From: Euryodendron excelsum
Taxonomy: Eukaryota > Streptophyta > Magnoliopsida > Ericales > Pentaphylacaceae
Direction of reading: 5' to 3'
DNA length: 64,000 nucleotides
Assembly: GCA_033060915.1 (NCBI GenBank)
Contig: CM065393.1
Coordinates: forward strand, 6,589,001 to 6,653,000
This document shows, in pieces, positions 11,831 through 23,142 of this stretch. A model generated the notes under the pieces. It did no database searches and had not been told where the DNA came from. It saw only the letters and a list, made by a program, of their open reading frames with translations. The position numbers and the translations under genes are program-made. How positions within the stretch are numbered: position 1 is the first letter of the stretch; the number at the start of each line of letters is the position of its first letter.

Positions 11831-14124
11831 GGAAGCAACCAGTTGATTGCATTGGAGTTTGAAAGAGCCGGCCTAGGCTCGCATGTGCTATTATGTTTGA
11901 AATTGGATTTGGTCGGGCCGGAGATTATTGAGCGGACAAAAATGGAGTGCTTACAAAGAAGAAGAAGAAGAATAAGAGAAAGGAAAGAAAAAGATTAAGA
12001 GGAAGGAAGCTAAGAGAAGATTAAAGCTTGGGAAGCTCAACCCTCACAAGGAGATCACCATTATTGGAGCTTGAAGAGCTTGGGAGAGAAAGGTATGGTC
12101 TCTAACCCTTGGGTGTGTATGTATGAGAACATGCTATAGTTGTGTTGGGTGACTCCTTTGAGTCTCAATTAGTTGGACTTTGAGAGTTTGTAAGCTTTCA
12201 TAGATGGATTGGGAGTTGGGGTTAAAAACCCCCAAATTTGTGCATGTTGGGTTTAGATATTCAAACCTTAGATCCCTTTGATATACTTATTAGTTTAGCT
12301 TCATTTTAAGACATTGTAGTCTTCTTAGGTCAATCTTTGAACCTTAGAAGCATTGGTAGAGTTTGGAAAAGTTTGGATTTGAAAATCTAAGGCTTGAAGA
12401 ACCACCCACGACTGTGTGTAGGTGCTCTAACCATTGGAACAGTCAAAGACTTGCATTTTTGAATTTTTCATGTTATTCTAATGGTTGGGAGGTCGTTCCA
12501 ATAATCAGAGACTTGTACTTTGCCTATCATTCTAACGGTGGATTAGTCGTTTCATCGGCCTGGTGCCTAATAGCTCTAACACGGTTTAGTAAAATGGGCA
12601 TAACTTGCTTTAGAAAACTTAGATTAATGTATTATTTGAAGCATTGAAAAATAGACTCATAGACTTTGTATCCATATAAAGTTTATACTCTAATTCCTTA
12701 TAAATTGGGAGATATTGAATTTTAAATTTGACCCAAAATTTCTGTCAGCAACATTGTTCTTCAGAATTTTAGTCCATTTTTCATGGGACATAACTCCTTC
12801 ATCCGAAATGCATTTTTGAACCATGACTTATCAAATTAAAGGTCTTTAAGTTTATTTTCAAGTGAAATTGACCTAGAATATAGTCTCCTTTTTTCTGATA
12901 AGAATGAAATGCATTGAATAAACCGGTGTTGAGGGATCAATATTCTAAACCTCAACTTTTATGATTCTTGCTTTGCATTGGGATCTTATGTTCGATGCTT
13001 CTATACACTCTATGTGTAGGAACACCTTTGTTTAGCACCAATCCTCAAGGATAGAGGTGGGTAACAATAAGCCATGAGTAAAACCTTATTACTTTTCAAA
13101 TGTTTTAAGTACAACTCCATATCATATAATGTTTTCCATATGTTTTCAATGCATCAATGTTTATGTTCAATTATAAACGTCATACTTTTAAATGCATGTA
13201 AGTTATACTTATCTTATGAATCAAAACCCATGGACTAGAATTTTTAAATGAAAGAGATGCAAGATTTCTAATGTATGGTGCCAACTCGAGGTCTTTTCGT
13301 GGCAACACCTTAAACTCACCCGTTAGTTCTACGGTAGGGGACATGAAATAAACTATCGACATGTTGGGAGATGTCCCTTGGCTTAAAGAGCCTATGTGTG
13401 ACCTAAGAGGGTTACTATAGAGCCTAACTCATATGTCGAGTTGTAGCACACTTATGCTTGTAGAACAAGAACTAAGATATGTTCAAACGCTTATAAAAAG
13501 TTATGCTATACTTTATCACGAAAAAGATATGTTGCTTCTCTCTTTTATGATATTAAGTTTTGAAACGATAGAATATTTCAATATGATGCTCATGTTATCT
13601 ATGATTTCAAGTCTATGCTTTCACGTTTTCAAGTTCATGCCCTATATGCATAAATGTTTATCTATGTTGGTACAGTAGATATAAATGCTAGTTTATGGTA
13701 TTTTTATGCTCGTGCATCATTTTATTCACTAAGTATTAGCTTACGTTTTCTCAAATATTTTTAGGTAGCCAATTCGAAAGGCCTTAAGAGGAGGCCATAT
13801 GTGGATTTTAAGCTACGAACCACGGGCCTATGTTATGTTATATGTATTTGGGCTAGACCCCAATATTTTGTAAGATTATAGCTGATATAACTGTGGCGGC
13901 CTCAAATAGACCCATATGTACGTTTAGGTTTTGGATTAGGCACAGCTCTGCCATGTATGACACAAGTTATGTTTTAAACTATAAAAAATCCTACTTTTGC
14001 AATTATGTATCTTTTAAATGATTAGGTGTTTAACCGGTTTACGTAATGCGGCTTTGGATAGCCTTGCTACTGGCCGGTCATGTACCCTAAATTCATTTAG
14101 GCCAGGTTACGGGGCGTGACAGCA

Positions 14125-14136
14125 TGGTATCGGAGC
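14125..14136 (+). other. Primer-binding site of B1
   Basis: TGGTATCGGAGC begins three bases after the LTR end. It differs by one base from the canonical TGGTATCAGAGC, complementary to the 3' end of initiator tRNA-Met, that most plant LTR retrotransposons use. This fixes the 5' LTR boundary and shows that the sequence to its right is internal. Confidence 0.88.
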
Positions 14137-14316
14137 TATAGGTTAACACTGTAAGATTGAGTCATGGCTAAATATAATTCTAAGTTGACTTGTATATGTG
14201 CTATATATATATATAGATAGGTCATGTATGCTACATGTGTAATAACGTGCCAAGGTGTATTCTGTATCGTAATATGTTATGTGCTTGATTGTTTGTTTGG
14301 TTATATAGAGCTAATC

Positions 14317-15075
14317 ATGCCACCAAAAGGAAAAGGTCATAGAGGAGCTAGAGAGCCCAAAGATCGTATGGACCGTATTAAGAGGATCTTGGCCGGGCTT
14401 GTTCAAGTGGCCCAAGATACTCATAGTAACACCACCAACATGCCAGAGCTGCCTGTGGCTCAAGCACCAAGGGTGGAAGTAGTGGCCCGTGTTACCATTA
14501 AACAGTTTCAACAGCTGAAGCCCTTAATCTTTCATGGGACTCCCGATCCCATGGCCGTAGAGTCTTGGCTTTTGGGAATCGAGAGGGTGTTCAAAGTGCT
14601 ACCTTACGCGGATGAACAAAATGTGATTTTTGCCACCTTTACCTTCAAAGGCACATCACTAGTCTAGTGGACGCTAGAAAAGGCAGCGCAGCCACAGTGG
14701 TTGTGGCCTAGATTCTTGGAAGTGTTCAATGAGGAATATTTCCCTGAGACTGTCAAAGATCTGAAAACCACCGAGTTTCTTAACTTGACGCAAGTAGATA
14801 TGATGGTAGCAGAGTACAATGGCAATTTTATGGAGTTGTCACGATATGCCCCGCACATTGTATCATCAGAGAATCGCAAGGCAAAGAAGTTTGAGGTGGA
14901 ATTAGGATGGAACATTCGTAGCAAAGTGGACATCTTATGGTTGGAGATTCATCAAGAAGTTGTGCAACGGGCTGTGATTGTAGAGAAAGCCTTTACTGAA
15001 GTGGCTGAATATCAGAAGAAACATAAAAAGAGAACCGAAGGTGACCAAAATAGAGGACAAAGTTCAAAGAGATAG
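14317..15075 (+). pseudogene. gag of Ty3/gypsy element B1
   Basis: The ATG at 14317 opens a basic N-terminus (MPPKGKGHRGAREP). It leads into the Ty3/gypsy Gag core with KPLIFHGTPDPMAVESWLLG, then after a stop YFPETVKDLKTTEFLNL and a KAFTEVAEYQKK tail. One in-frame TAG at 14665-14667 splits it; on both sides the frame is the same, so the stop is a point mutation. Gag would form the particle that packages element RNA. The ATG follows the primer-binding site by about 180 bp, which is normal. The stop and the loss of pol make it non-functional. Confidence 0.82.
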
Positions 15076-15540
15076 AGTTGGGGATCTTCTGGTGGGAATG
15101 CATATACACCGCTGGGGAGTACGAGGAGCCGAGGTGACGGCATGACCAATGAAGCATCGACATGACCTACTTGTTAGAAAAAGCATTAGGGCACATGTCT
15201 TTTAGGAAGTAGAGCTTGTTGTGGGTGTGACCAAGTTAGGAACCATGTGAGGGACTATCCGAAGAAGAGTAGAGCACAAAGATCTGGGGCATCAACATCA
15301 GCCCCGATTCAGCAGTCTACGGCTAATAGGAGGGAAAATCAACCACGGTAAGGATAAGCTTTTGCACTTACCCTAAGAAACACCCTAGCTACCGACTCTG
15401 TAGTGTTAGGTATACTTCTTATTTGTGGTCGACCTGCACACATCCTTATTGATTCCAGTTCCACAAATTCATTTGTTTCATATTTTTTTGTTAAGTACTT
15501 GCATACATCTTCGGTACCTCTTAATTATGTTTTGATTGTA
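15076..15540 (+). pseudogene. Zinc-knuckle and protease relic of B1
   Basis: After the gag stop at 15073-15075 the reading continues with stops and shifts. A decayed CCHC knuckle (CCGCDQVRNHVRDYPKK, last Cys now Tyr) lies near 15210-15265. A retroviral-type aspartic protease start, CGRPAHILIDSSSTNSFVSY, lies at about 15425-15485. The active-site triplet is D-S-S instead of D-S/T-G. The sequence stops being pol at about 15540, where LTR sequence begins abruptly. Both domains are standard for gypsy pol. Confidence 0.72.
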
Positions 15541-16035
15541 TGATTTCAATTTCATGCTCTATATGCATAAATGTTTATCTATTTCGGTACACTAGATAAA
15601 ATGCTAGTCCATGGTATTTTCATGCTTGTGCATCATTGTTATTTACTAAGCATTAGTTTACATTTTCTCAAATGTTTTCAGGTAGCCAATTTGAAAGGCC
15701 CTAAGAGGAGGCCATTTGTGGATTTTGAGATACGGTCCATAAGCTTATGTTATGTTATGTGTATGCTAGACTTTTGTAAAATTATAAATGATATAGTTGT
15801 GGCAGCCTCGAACAGGCCCATATGTACGTTTATATTTTGGATTAGGCATAACTTTGCCATGTATGACACAAGTTATATTTTAAACTATAAAAAAATCCTA
15901 CTTCTGCAATTATGTATTATTTTAAATGATTATACATAGGTGTTCAGCCGGTTTATATAATACGGCCTTAGATAGCCTTATTACTGGCCGGTCATGTACT
16001 TTAAATCCGCTTAGGCCAAGTTAGAAGGCGTGACA
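15541..16035 (+). repeat. 3' LTR remnant of B1
   Basis: Only the last 0.5 kb of the LTR survives. It matches the 5' LTR from about 13605 onwards, including the GGTAGCCAATT block (15682) and the GGCCGGTCATGTAC block (15986), and ends GGCGTGACA. The TGTAA target duplication follows at 16036. A 122-codon frame at 15571-15939 is a chance frame in LTR sequence. Confidence 0.85.
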
Positions 16036-16040
16036 TGTAA

Positions 16041-16736
16041 TATGTTGAAAGTATACATAAAATATGACAAAGCTACAAATGTGTTTTTGTTACAACAAAA
16101 TTAACAAATCTAACTTGACCCAACAAATGAAATGGATTGGATGCTTACATGTTTATTTAGAGATATTTGTAAATAATTTTATCAATAAAATTATTTTTAC
16201 ATATATGTACACCAACTTCTTCATTAATTGTACATCAAATAGTTGCAATGTGGAATTACTTGGATGCACACGTCTATTGGGTGATGGCCTATAAAGTTCA
16301 GAAGAGGTTGTTGGTGGACTGGTATACCCTCCACAATACAGCTGGTTATGCATGCGTATACACTTGCATTGGGTTGGGCTTGGGCGAGTCCTAATATTTT
16401 TATTTATTTATTCATTTGTCATTTTAGTTTTGCTCTTAGAATTAACTTGAGCTTGTTGATGTAGGTGACTAGATTGTTTGTGGATTGAGATTGTGAGCGT
16501 TTGATACTCATTTACTTGATTAATTTGATTGTTTGGCATATACTATTTGGCATCAGGGCGGGAGTAAAGTTTAGAATTGCATTTTTTATCTGTACACTTA
16601 CACACATCACCTCATGTATATTAACTTCGTAGTATAATCTTCTACTTGAGCCGTGAATATACTCACCCTATAATAGGCATATTTTTTACAAAATATATAG
16701 AGAAAAAATGAAGGATATGCACTTATAATTTAAAGA
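16041..16736. other. AT-rich stretch without a recognised gene
   Basis: This is sequence next to B1. A GGGTTGGGCTTGGGCGAG patch at 16368-16386 resembles the GGGC-rich subterminal DNA of hAT elements, but no terminal repeat could be fixed. No coding evidence is seen. Confidence 0.3.
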
Positions 16737-17238
16737 ATGAAAACGAAATTTGATAAACATTGGAGCGAATTACCTATAACTTATAGTGTAGCTACTATTT
16801 TATATCCTAGTAATAAAAATCAAAATTTTACAAATATTACTAGAGGTGATATATGGTAGTAATAATCAATTAGAACAAATAATGAAAATACTAAAATAGT
16901 TATATGATATATATAAAAATGATGTAATAATAGATGATACAGCTTCTGTTTTGTCTACTTTATCTCATGTTCATGATAGTAGTAGTAGATCATTTATACG
17001 TAATCTTCAGAAACAAATAAAATAAAGGTGAAGTATCCAACAATATACTGACAGTTCCATAACTAAATTACAATGTTATTTACTTCTTCCTCTTATTGAT
17101 CTTAATGATGAAGATGATGATTTTGACTTTTTAGTCTGGTGAAAAGATAAGGAGCATAGGTTCGTAGTGCTTTTAGCCATAACTCGTGATAAAATAACCA
17201 TTCCTATTTCTACAATTGCTTCTGAAAACAAATTTTAA
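16737..17238 (+). pseudogene. hAT transposase C-terminal relic
   Basis: Two frames carry hAT signatures. MKTKFDKHWSELPITYSVAT (from 16737) corresponds to the 'MK.KFDKYW' segment. DDFDFLVW followed by HRFVVLLAITRDK and ITIPISTIASE (about 17105-17230) is the C-terminal dimerisation region. Stops and shifts between them show a dead copy, and the N-terminal BED finger and catalytic core are not seen. The family assignment rests on the 'IPISTIASE' motif, typically 'IPASTVASE' in hAT proteins. Confidence 0.65.
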
Positions 17239-17930
17239 TTTTGGTGGACGGGTCGTGAGTGAATCACGTTGTAGACTAGTACTAAAGTGTGAAGAATTAA
17301 AATTTAAGTTTGTCAAATGTAATTTTTCAAAATTTGTATGTTATAATCTCTTGTAATTTTTGACTTTTGGAATGCTTAAAATGGAGTAATGCAAGTGATA
17401 GATAGGCTTGTAAGTGTCAACCTAGTTGAGATGTACTTGAGTTGTAATGATACAAGTTTTCTATTTTTATTTTAGTCTATTGTAGTTGATAAAGTTTCAT
17501 GTCTCTAATAAAATTTTATAATTTGTTTGATTCAACTGCATTGTACTAGTATACTTATACTCCTTGATTTTTCTTATTCACGTGTTTGGTATAAATTATA
17601 ACGGGATTCATGTATTTATATAAATTATTAATTTGTATAAGTTCAATTAGATAAATATTTTACCTTGTTAATTATTATTATAGGTATACATGTATATAAG
17701 TTTAAAATAATTACATATAATTTTAACAATAAATTTATAATTCATAGTTTTTTTTTATATAGTTAAGATTTTATATAAATTTACAATAATTAATAGTTTA
17801 TAATTTTAAGTAATTATAATTCTCTAATTCAATTTTAACCATTATTAATAGTAATTACTAAATTAAATGCTAATTTAAAAACTTAATTTACACTTAAAAA
17901 ATTAAATTTTCAAAAAACAATTGACCAAAA
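17239..17930. other. AT-rich DNA downstream of hAT relic
   Basis: Very AT-rich and without coding frames. It is probably the 3' part of the hAT element, since it sits between the transposase relic and a hAT-like end. Confidence 0.3.
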
Positions 17931-18130
17931 GCCTGCCCAAAGGCTTGCCCAAAAGCTTGCTTGAGGCCCAAACCCGACCTCACTCTTGGGGTCGTGGGTT
18001 GTTCTTGGGCCTAGCATCTCAAAATTGACTTGGCACGACCCAAAATTTGGAGGAGCCTGCAAAACCCGGCTCGAGTCCAGTAGAACACAACCCGGGCCAG
18101 GCTGGGCAGGCTAAATTTACATGCATAGGT
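17931..18130 (+). mobile_element. hAT-like element end
   Basis: A GC-rich island in AT-rich DNA with repeated GGCTTG/GGCCC words. It ends CCCGGGCCAGGCTGGGCAGG then CTAAATTTACATGCATAG. Read on the minus strand this is the 'TGTAAATTTAGCCTGCCC' terminal style of plant hAT elements. It lies about 0.9 kb beyond the transposase relic in the right orientation to be its 3' end. No paired terminal repeat or 8-bp duplication was found. Confidence 0.45.
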
Positions 18131-19493
18131 TTGTATAAGATTTTACATGTTATAGTATTGGATTTTGATTACTGCTGAGTATCGAACTGGTATGCATTGT
18201 AGTCCATTTGGAGGCCATAAAATGGTGTCATTGCTTCCCTTTCAGATTATTATCATGTTGGGAGTGACATAAGGCTGACTCCATCCCAGTTATTGTGCTT
18301 TATGATTATTGAGTGGCATCAACCTCATTGTGTATGGTGGCCGTCAAGTGACATCTCTCTCATCGTGTAAAAGTAAAATTTTTGTTCTAGCAATCTACTG
18401 CGGTCAACTTCTAGATTATTTAATTATTTACTTTATTACCCCAATATGTATCGTTGATCAAAAAACCAAATTGTTCAACATGACAAACAAATAATATCTT
18501 TGGAAATATAAATTCTTTGGAAATTTTAGTGTTGGCTACTAAACAAATGAAAATGGGAAGATTCAGCCCCATGGTTTGTTGAAAGTGGAATTTAACCATG
18601 AAATGTCTTGCAAAAGAAGTGATTCAGTCACACCATGCAAATGCTATAGGCACTCTGAATGTATCAATCGAATGTATGTATTACTAGTTTATGTAATATG
18701 TACCACCTTTAGTAATTTAATAGCTGGAGAACTTGACTAGCATATTATGCACACGTGGAAGTAATACAATTTTAACACTTGATTAATTCATGAATGGCAC
18801 ATTTGGGAAAGGTGACCACCTCTCATTTTTTACGTAACATTCCATGAATGAATCATATTTTCGGCAAAACAAAGCTCCGATTCCATTTTTAATGTCTTCT
18901 CTATTCCTAAACATTAATTCCCCCTAAAACTTTATCAAGGAATCATGGCATCATCAAAACGTTAACAAATAATCAATTGGAACTTAGTAGGAGTATTAGC
19001 GATGACTTTCAAAAATTTATTTAAAAATCACTTTCTATGATTTACAAAACTCAACGAGGCTTTCCATTAAAAGTTCAAAATATTTTGAGTTTGGTTACAT
19101 GAATAATATGATTCCAGAATGTAGCTGATTTTATATGCACCTATCTTTGCATATGCCAAAACTTAAAATAACTAAGATGCTATTAAAATCACTAAGATGT
19201 TATATGCACCGTGTTAAGCATTAAAGGAAGTACATTTTTTTATTTTATTTTTGGAATTTCCTACCATCTGGGATTCTTTTAGCTCCCAAAATTGTACCTG
19301 TGAACCTTTTCTTTTCCTTCATTATGCATATATCATGTCATTATTCCTTAAAATTATGTAATAATTTTTTTTAATGGCATACTATGTTTGACTCAACCTG
19401 CTCCGCCATGCGCAAGGTGGTGGTTATCCATGGATTTGAGCTCCAGTAATTGAGGTGGTTGGGTATTGGGAAGGGTGCTAATTAAGGTAATGC

Positions 19494-19495
<2 letters not shown>
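18131..19495. other. No recognised gene
   Basis: AT-rich intergenic DNA of 1.4 kb. I found no coding frame above chance, no LTR ends and no clear repeat. Confidence 0.35.

Positions 19496-19562
<67 letters not shown>
19496..19562. repeat. (AG)n microsatellite
   Basis: About 33 uninterrupted AG units followed by GAGGAGGAGG. A frame of serine/leucine repeats read across it on the minus strand is an artefact. Confidence 0.97.
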
Positions 19563-19563
<1 letters not shown>

Positions 19564-21960
19564 GAGGAGGGGATGAAATACCATCGGAAGCTCCTGGACC
19601 AAGCGGGGTACTAGCATGTACCGGTAGTAAAAATGTGGAGTCGATCTAACGGTGAGAAAGACAAGAATCTCCTTGGGAGGAACGAGACCTCAGCTCTGGA
19701 GATCGAACAACTCACAGTGCGGCTTATCGGGCTTGCCTTGCTATGAGAGGGAGCCCTATAAAATAACTTAATGAAATCATATGGTAAGCCAATTTATATT
19801 GATTTGTTAAAAATTGTTTTACATGTAAAACATTTACTGCATGCGACCAAACACGGAAAAATGCGAAAAAATATGTTTTGAAAAATATTTTATGTCAAAA
19901 CGAACGGAGCCTAATATTTGAATTACTTATGTAATTTTTATTATTTTACTTTCATATTTTGTAATTTCTCAACAAAAAAGTTATAGTTCCATACCAAACA
20001 AATGAAAATTTTAAAAAAATTAAAAAAATTTTAATGCTACGTTTTCCAAGCAATGTTTTTTTTAAGAGTTTATTTCCGGGTAAGAGCCTAATTTCAAAAG
20101 TTAAGTAATAATTGATTGCACATCATTTGAGGCTTTTACTAAAAGTTTAATCACTTAATTTGAGGCAAGTCTATTTGCAATAGGCTCGCGCAAGAACTTT
20201 CTCCCCACCTGCCCTAGCTCGTTGGCAGAAAGTTGACTTATTTAAATAATTTATAATTTTTTTAATTATTTTAGGATTTGTAGTTTAAAAATTAACATTA
20301 AATTTTTGGTGAAAAAAATTAATAATATTTGAAAAACAAAAAGCTAAATAAACCGTCTCCTCTGCTTGAGTTGAGAGGTGAGAAGGCACGCAAAAACTTA
20401 GGGTTATATCCGGTGTAGAGTCAGTAACATCCTCACGAGAAGTCAGCCACTAAGATAAAGCCACATCAATTCAGAGAATACTGAAAGACCTTGGTGTCAG
20501 ACATGTTGGCAACATACATTGTTGATCCACTGGAACTTCCACAGTTGGTAAAAATTCTACATCGTGGCTTGCGTCATCTACGCGTTGTTCCGAACTCATT
20601 CATATTCCAACCATTAAAAAAAAAAAAAAAATGAAAACAAAAACTTGGTCAGATCTTCTAAGCCAAACGTAAGATCTGCAAGAGTTTCATCGCCGCTGCC
20701 ACCGATTGCACCGCCGCCGAGCCCCGGATCAGGTGCGAATCCAACCCCACGATTTCATCGGTATATATGCACATAAGTTATATATATATATATACACATG
20801 CGGCGTAGTTATTGATTCGATGAATCTGTGAGCAGAGACTAGAGGATCGGATGTCTTCCCAAATGGAAAACCTAACGCCTGTTCCGGTGATACGAACACC
20901 TATATATGTACATATGTACGCATCTCTGTTCTTTATTTTCTTTTCTTTTTCTTTCTTTTTTTTATTTTTTTTATTTTTGTAAATCTTGTTTGTTTGATAT
21001 TTGCGAGTCATTGACATGCTTTGTTTGATTTTTTTTTTCTTTTTCTGAGCTTAGGAAATTAGGGTAAGAAGATGTTAACATTAGCTATATCACTATTGAC
21101 AATATTTTTTCTTTGATAAGTAAAGAAATAATTATAATTAAAGACGCCAAAAAAGAGAGCACTGTCTCTGTTCTAAAATTTATGTCAATATGAAAAACCT
21201 TAATCCGAATTTGGTTGGCTAGAGTTCGATATTTCAAGAAGGGGTTCTGAGATTAGGTAACCAAGCGTTTATGGATACAATTAAAAGGGTAGAAACAAAA
21301 GGTTTTGGGATTTGGGTCTTTTTTTGGACCTTTTAAAATGGTATTAGATAGTGGTTAGATAAATAAAATATAAATGGGTAAGTGCATTTTAATTTAATAT
21401 TAGAATATAGGGTTAGGAATTGAGATTTTGTTGTTTATTTAACCAAATAATAATGAGTTAATGATATATATACATATTTGGCTAGATGTTTAGTGATATT
21501 CACTAGGGGCAAATGTAGGTGTTAGCAAATTTAGAGAGGAGCAAATGTAGGTACTAGTAAATTCAGTAGCGGCAAAACATGCATTTGCAACGTAGGAACA
21601 AATAAACAACTATAATCTTACCACAATGTCAATTGCATGTTCCTGAAAAATAGTTATGTATTTTTTGTTTTAATCTTTTTTCTTTTTAACTAAATGATGT
21701 TAAGCACTTGAGTAGAAGGGGGAAAGGAAAAAGAAACGGAAATGGAAAAAGAATAAAGAAAGAACCCATGTATACTACAGAACTATCTAGATCACTGCTT
21801 TAGGCAGTGATGCTGTGCTTATATAAGAATAAGTAAAAACCTGAAATTTTTTAGCAAATATAATGTCTAGTGCGTGTTGCCCAGTGCCATGCATTATAGA
21901 GTCTGGTTAGATATGGGACAACACAAAGGAAAATGGCAGAAAATTGACTATGGAAGGAAT
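19563..21960. other. Intergenic DNA with GC-richer patches
   Basis: No gene could be assigned. The sequence CGAACGGAGCC (19901-19911) beside AAATATTTTATGTCAAAAC resembles one end of a small hAT-type element, without a partner. A CCGCCGCC-rich patch (20690-20760) follows a poly-A run at 20616-20631 and could be an untranslated first exon or a relic. A (TA)8 tract lies at 20779-20794. Two copies of a roughly 33-bp unit containing GCAAATGTAGGT lie at 21505-21570. Confidence 0.3.
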
Positions 21961-21965
21961 ACAAA
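21895..21965 (+). repeat. Left copy of 70-bp direct repeat flanking the LINE
   Basis: GTCTGGTTAGATATGGGA and following bases here recur as GTCTAGTTAGATATGGGA at 23145. The match, about 80% by eye, continues through AAATGGCAGAAAATTG and GGAATA. This copy ends where the LINE poly-A tail begins. It may be an unusually long target-site duplication or an older tandem repeat. Confidence 0.6.
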
Positions 21966-22950
21966 TTTATTTATTTTTTTGATAGGTACAGAAAATTATA
22001 TTATAGAGCATCAAGGGGATGCAATCCGATAACAAAAACTATAGGGTCTCAAAAGGATACATCAAATCTCCATGTTTTCTATGAAATCCAAAAAGTGATT
22101 AAGGTCAGGGTTAGTATTACCAGATAGCCAACTATACAAAATGGCCAACAAACCACTTTTAAGTCTATACAAAGGGAGTTCACTACCTTGAAAAGATCTA
22201 CGGTTCTGCTTCCTCCAAACCAGCCAGCTTATGCATAAAGGCATTAATCTCCAAGCCTTCCTTCTTCTTCGGCTTATCCGAGCTCCGCACCAACTTTGCA
22301 AAGCTGCCCTTACTCGCCAGGGGAACACCAAAGACATCCCAAAAATAGTCAGAACCAATGCCCAAAACTCTTTCACCATTGCACAATGGAGGAGCAAGTA
22401 TGGAATGGACTCGCCATCCATCTTGCACAAGTAACACCAATTGATCACCACCTGCCTCCTCTTAATGAGGTTATCAATAGTAAGGATTTTTCTATGCGCT
22501 GCACACCACACAAAGAAGGACACTTTGGTCGGTGCCACACCTGACCACACCCTATGCTAGGGAAAATCAGTCCCTCTGTGTCTCGTCAGTATAAAATAGA
22601 AAGATTTCACATTGAACTTCCCATCTGCAGTCTTGCCCCATCTAAGCTCATCCATGCTCTCATCTACTCTCCTGAATGTGTAAACTTTCTGCAACAGATT
22701 CACAAACTCCCCCCGCTCCCAATCCTGTAAAGGTCTCCTAAGAGTGATATCCCAAAACAATTTGCCATCAACTGTTTGAGCATAAGTTGCTATAGATGCT
22801 TCAAGGTCTACTGCCAAGGCATAAATCAATGGAAAAGCCTCCTTCAAAGTGAGGTCCCCACACCATTTCTGATGCCAGAATTTAACTCTATCCCCTAACC
22901 CAACTGCCCAAAAAATATGCCCCTGGAGCACCACACCATCCTTAGTCCAC
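21961..22950 (-). pseudogene. L1-type LINE 3' end (RT C-terminus)
   Basis: A 5'-truncated LINE read on the minus strand. From 22950 down it encodes the region after reverse transcriptase: FWHQKWCGD, then WDITLRRPLQDWE, then a reverse-transcriptase zinc-binding domain with WSGVAPTKVSFFVW and a CYLC...LLHC finger. One TAG (22554-22556) interrupts an otherwise open frame that ends at 22062. The 3' end is ...CTGTACCTATCAAAAAAATA, typical of plant L1 tails, at about 21975. It is non-functional. Confidence 0.8.
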
Positions 22951-23045
22951 CTCTCGCATAGTGGTGGGCTCTCTCCTACTAAGTGGGGTCAAATATCCCA
23001 CCTAATAAGTAGGGGACTACCCTATGTGAGAGGAGGAGTAAGGAC
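22951..23045. repeat. Imperfect foldback
   Basis: CCACCTCTCGCATAGTGG on the left pairs with CCCTATGTGAGAGGAGG on the right, and CTCCTACTAAGTGGGG pairs with CCCACCTAATAAGTAGGGG. The stem is about 40 bp around a TCAAATAT loop. It directly abuts the truncated 5' side of the LINE, so it could be a tiny foldback element or LINE-internal structure. Confidence 0.5.
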
Positions 23046-23142
23046 ACGGGGCGCTCTATGAGCACTGAATAATTTCTTGTTTTTTTGACATCTACTAAAA
23101 AGATGTGTTTGAGGCCAATCTTTTATAGGAAAAACCCTGACA

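Larger units (their letters stand above)
6755..11955 (+). mobile_element. Giant solo LTR A1 (5.2 kb)
   Basis: This starts TGTTGCGCCTG, ends AGTGCTTACA and is flanked by perfect AAGAA duplications (6750-6754, 11956-11960). It is colinear along its length with 50096-54592 and has no gag-pol coding. The 5' third is a TTTTGAAA-rich low-complexity tract. A CTAGGGTTAAC array lies at 8470-8650, a conserved GGCTAGTGAGAGATCCCCCT block at 9682, three copies of a 208-bp repeat from about 10440, and hairpin repeats at 11440-11830. LTRs this long are known mainly from the Ogre/Tat group; that assignment is inference. It interrupts the B1 5' LTR. Confidence 0.85.
6522..14121 (+). repeat. 5' LTR of B1 (interrupted by A1)
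   Basis: The LTR comprises 6522-6754 plus about 11961-14121. It carries a (GAA)n tract where A1 inserted. Blocks such as GTATGGTGCCAACTCGAGGT (13274) and GGTAGCCAATTCGAAAGGCC (13765) recur in the solo copies at 43485-47938 and, inverted, at 60035-62382. The end GGTTACGGGGCGTGACA is shared by all three copies. Confidence 0.85.
6522..16035 (+). mobile_element. Ty3/gypsy element B1 (defective, with nested LTR)
   Basis: A complete insertion flanked by a perfect 5-bp duplication TGTAA (6517-6521 and 16036-16040). In order it holds a 5' LTR starting TGTAATATCC and ending GGGGCGTGACA (6522-14121, split by a 5.2-kb A LTR), a tRNA-iMet type primer-binding site, broken gag, a zinc-knuckle relic, the first part of protease, and a 3' LTR remnant. 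Reverse transcriptase, RNase H, integrase and most of the 3' LTR are gone in one deletion at about 15540. With A1 removed the 5' LTR is about 2.39 kb, close to the other B copies. It cannot move on its own. Confidence 0.88.

Noticed and set aside
15571..15939. 122-codon plus-strand frame after the B1 protease
   Set aside because: This is 3' LTR sequence, homologous to the non-coding 5' LTR end.
19393..19617. Ser-Leu repeat protein
   Set aside because: Translation of an (AG)n microsatellite.
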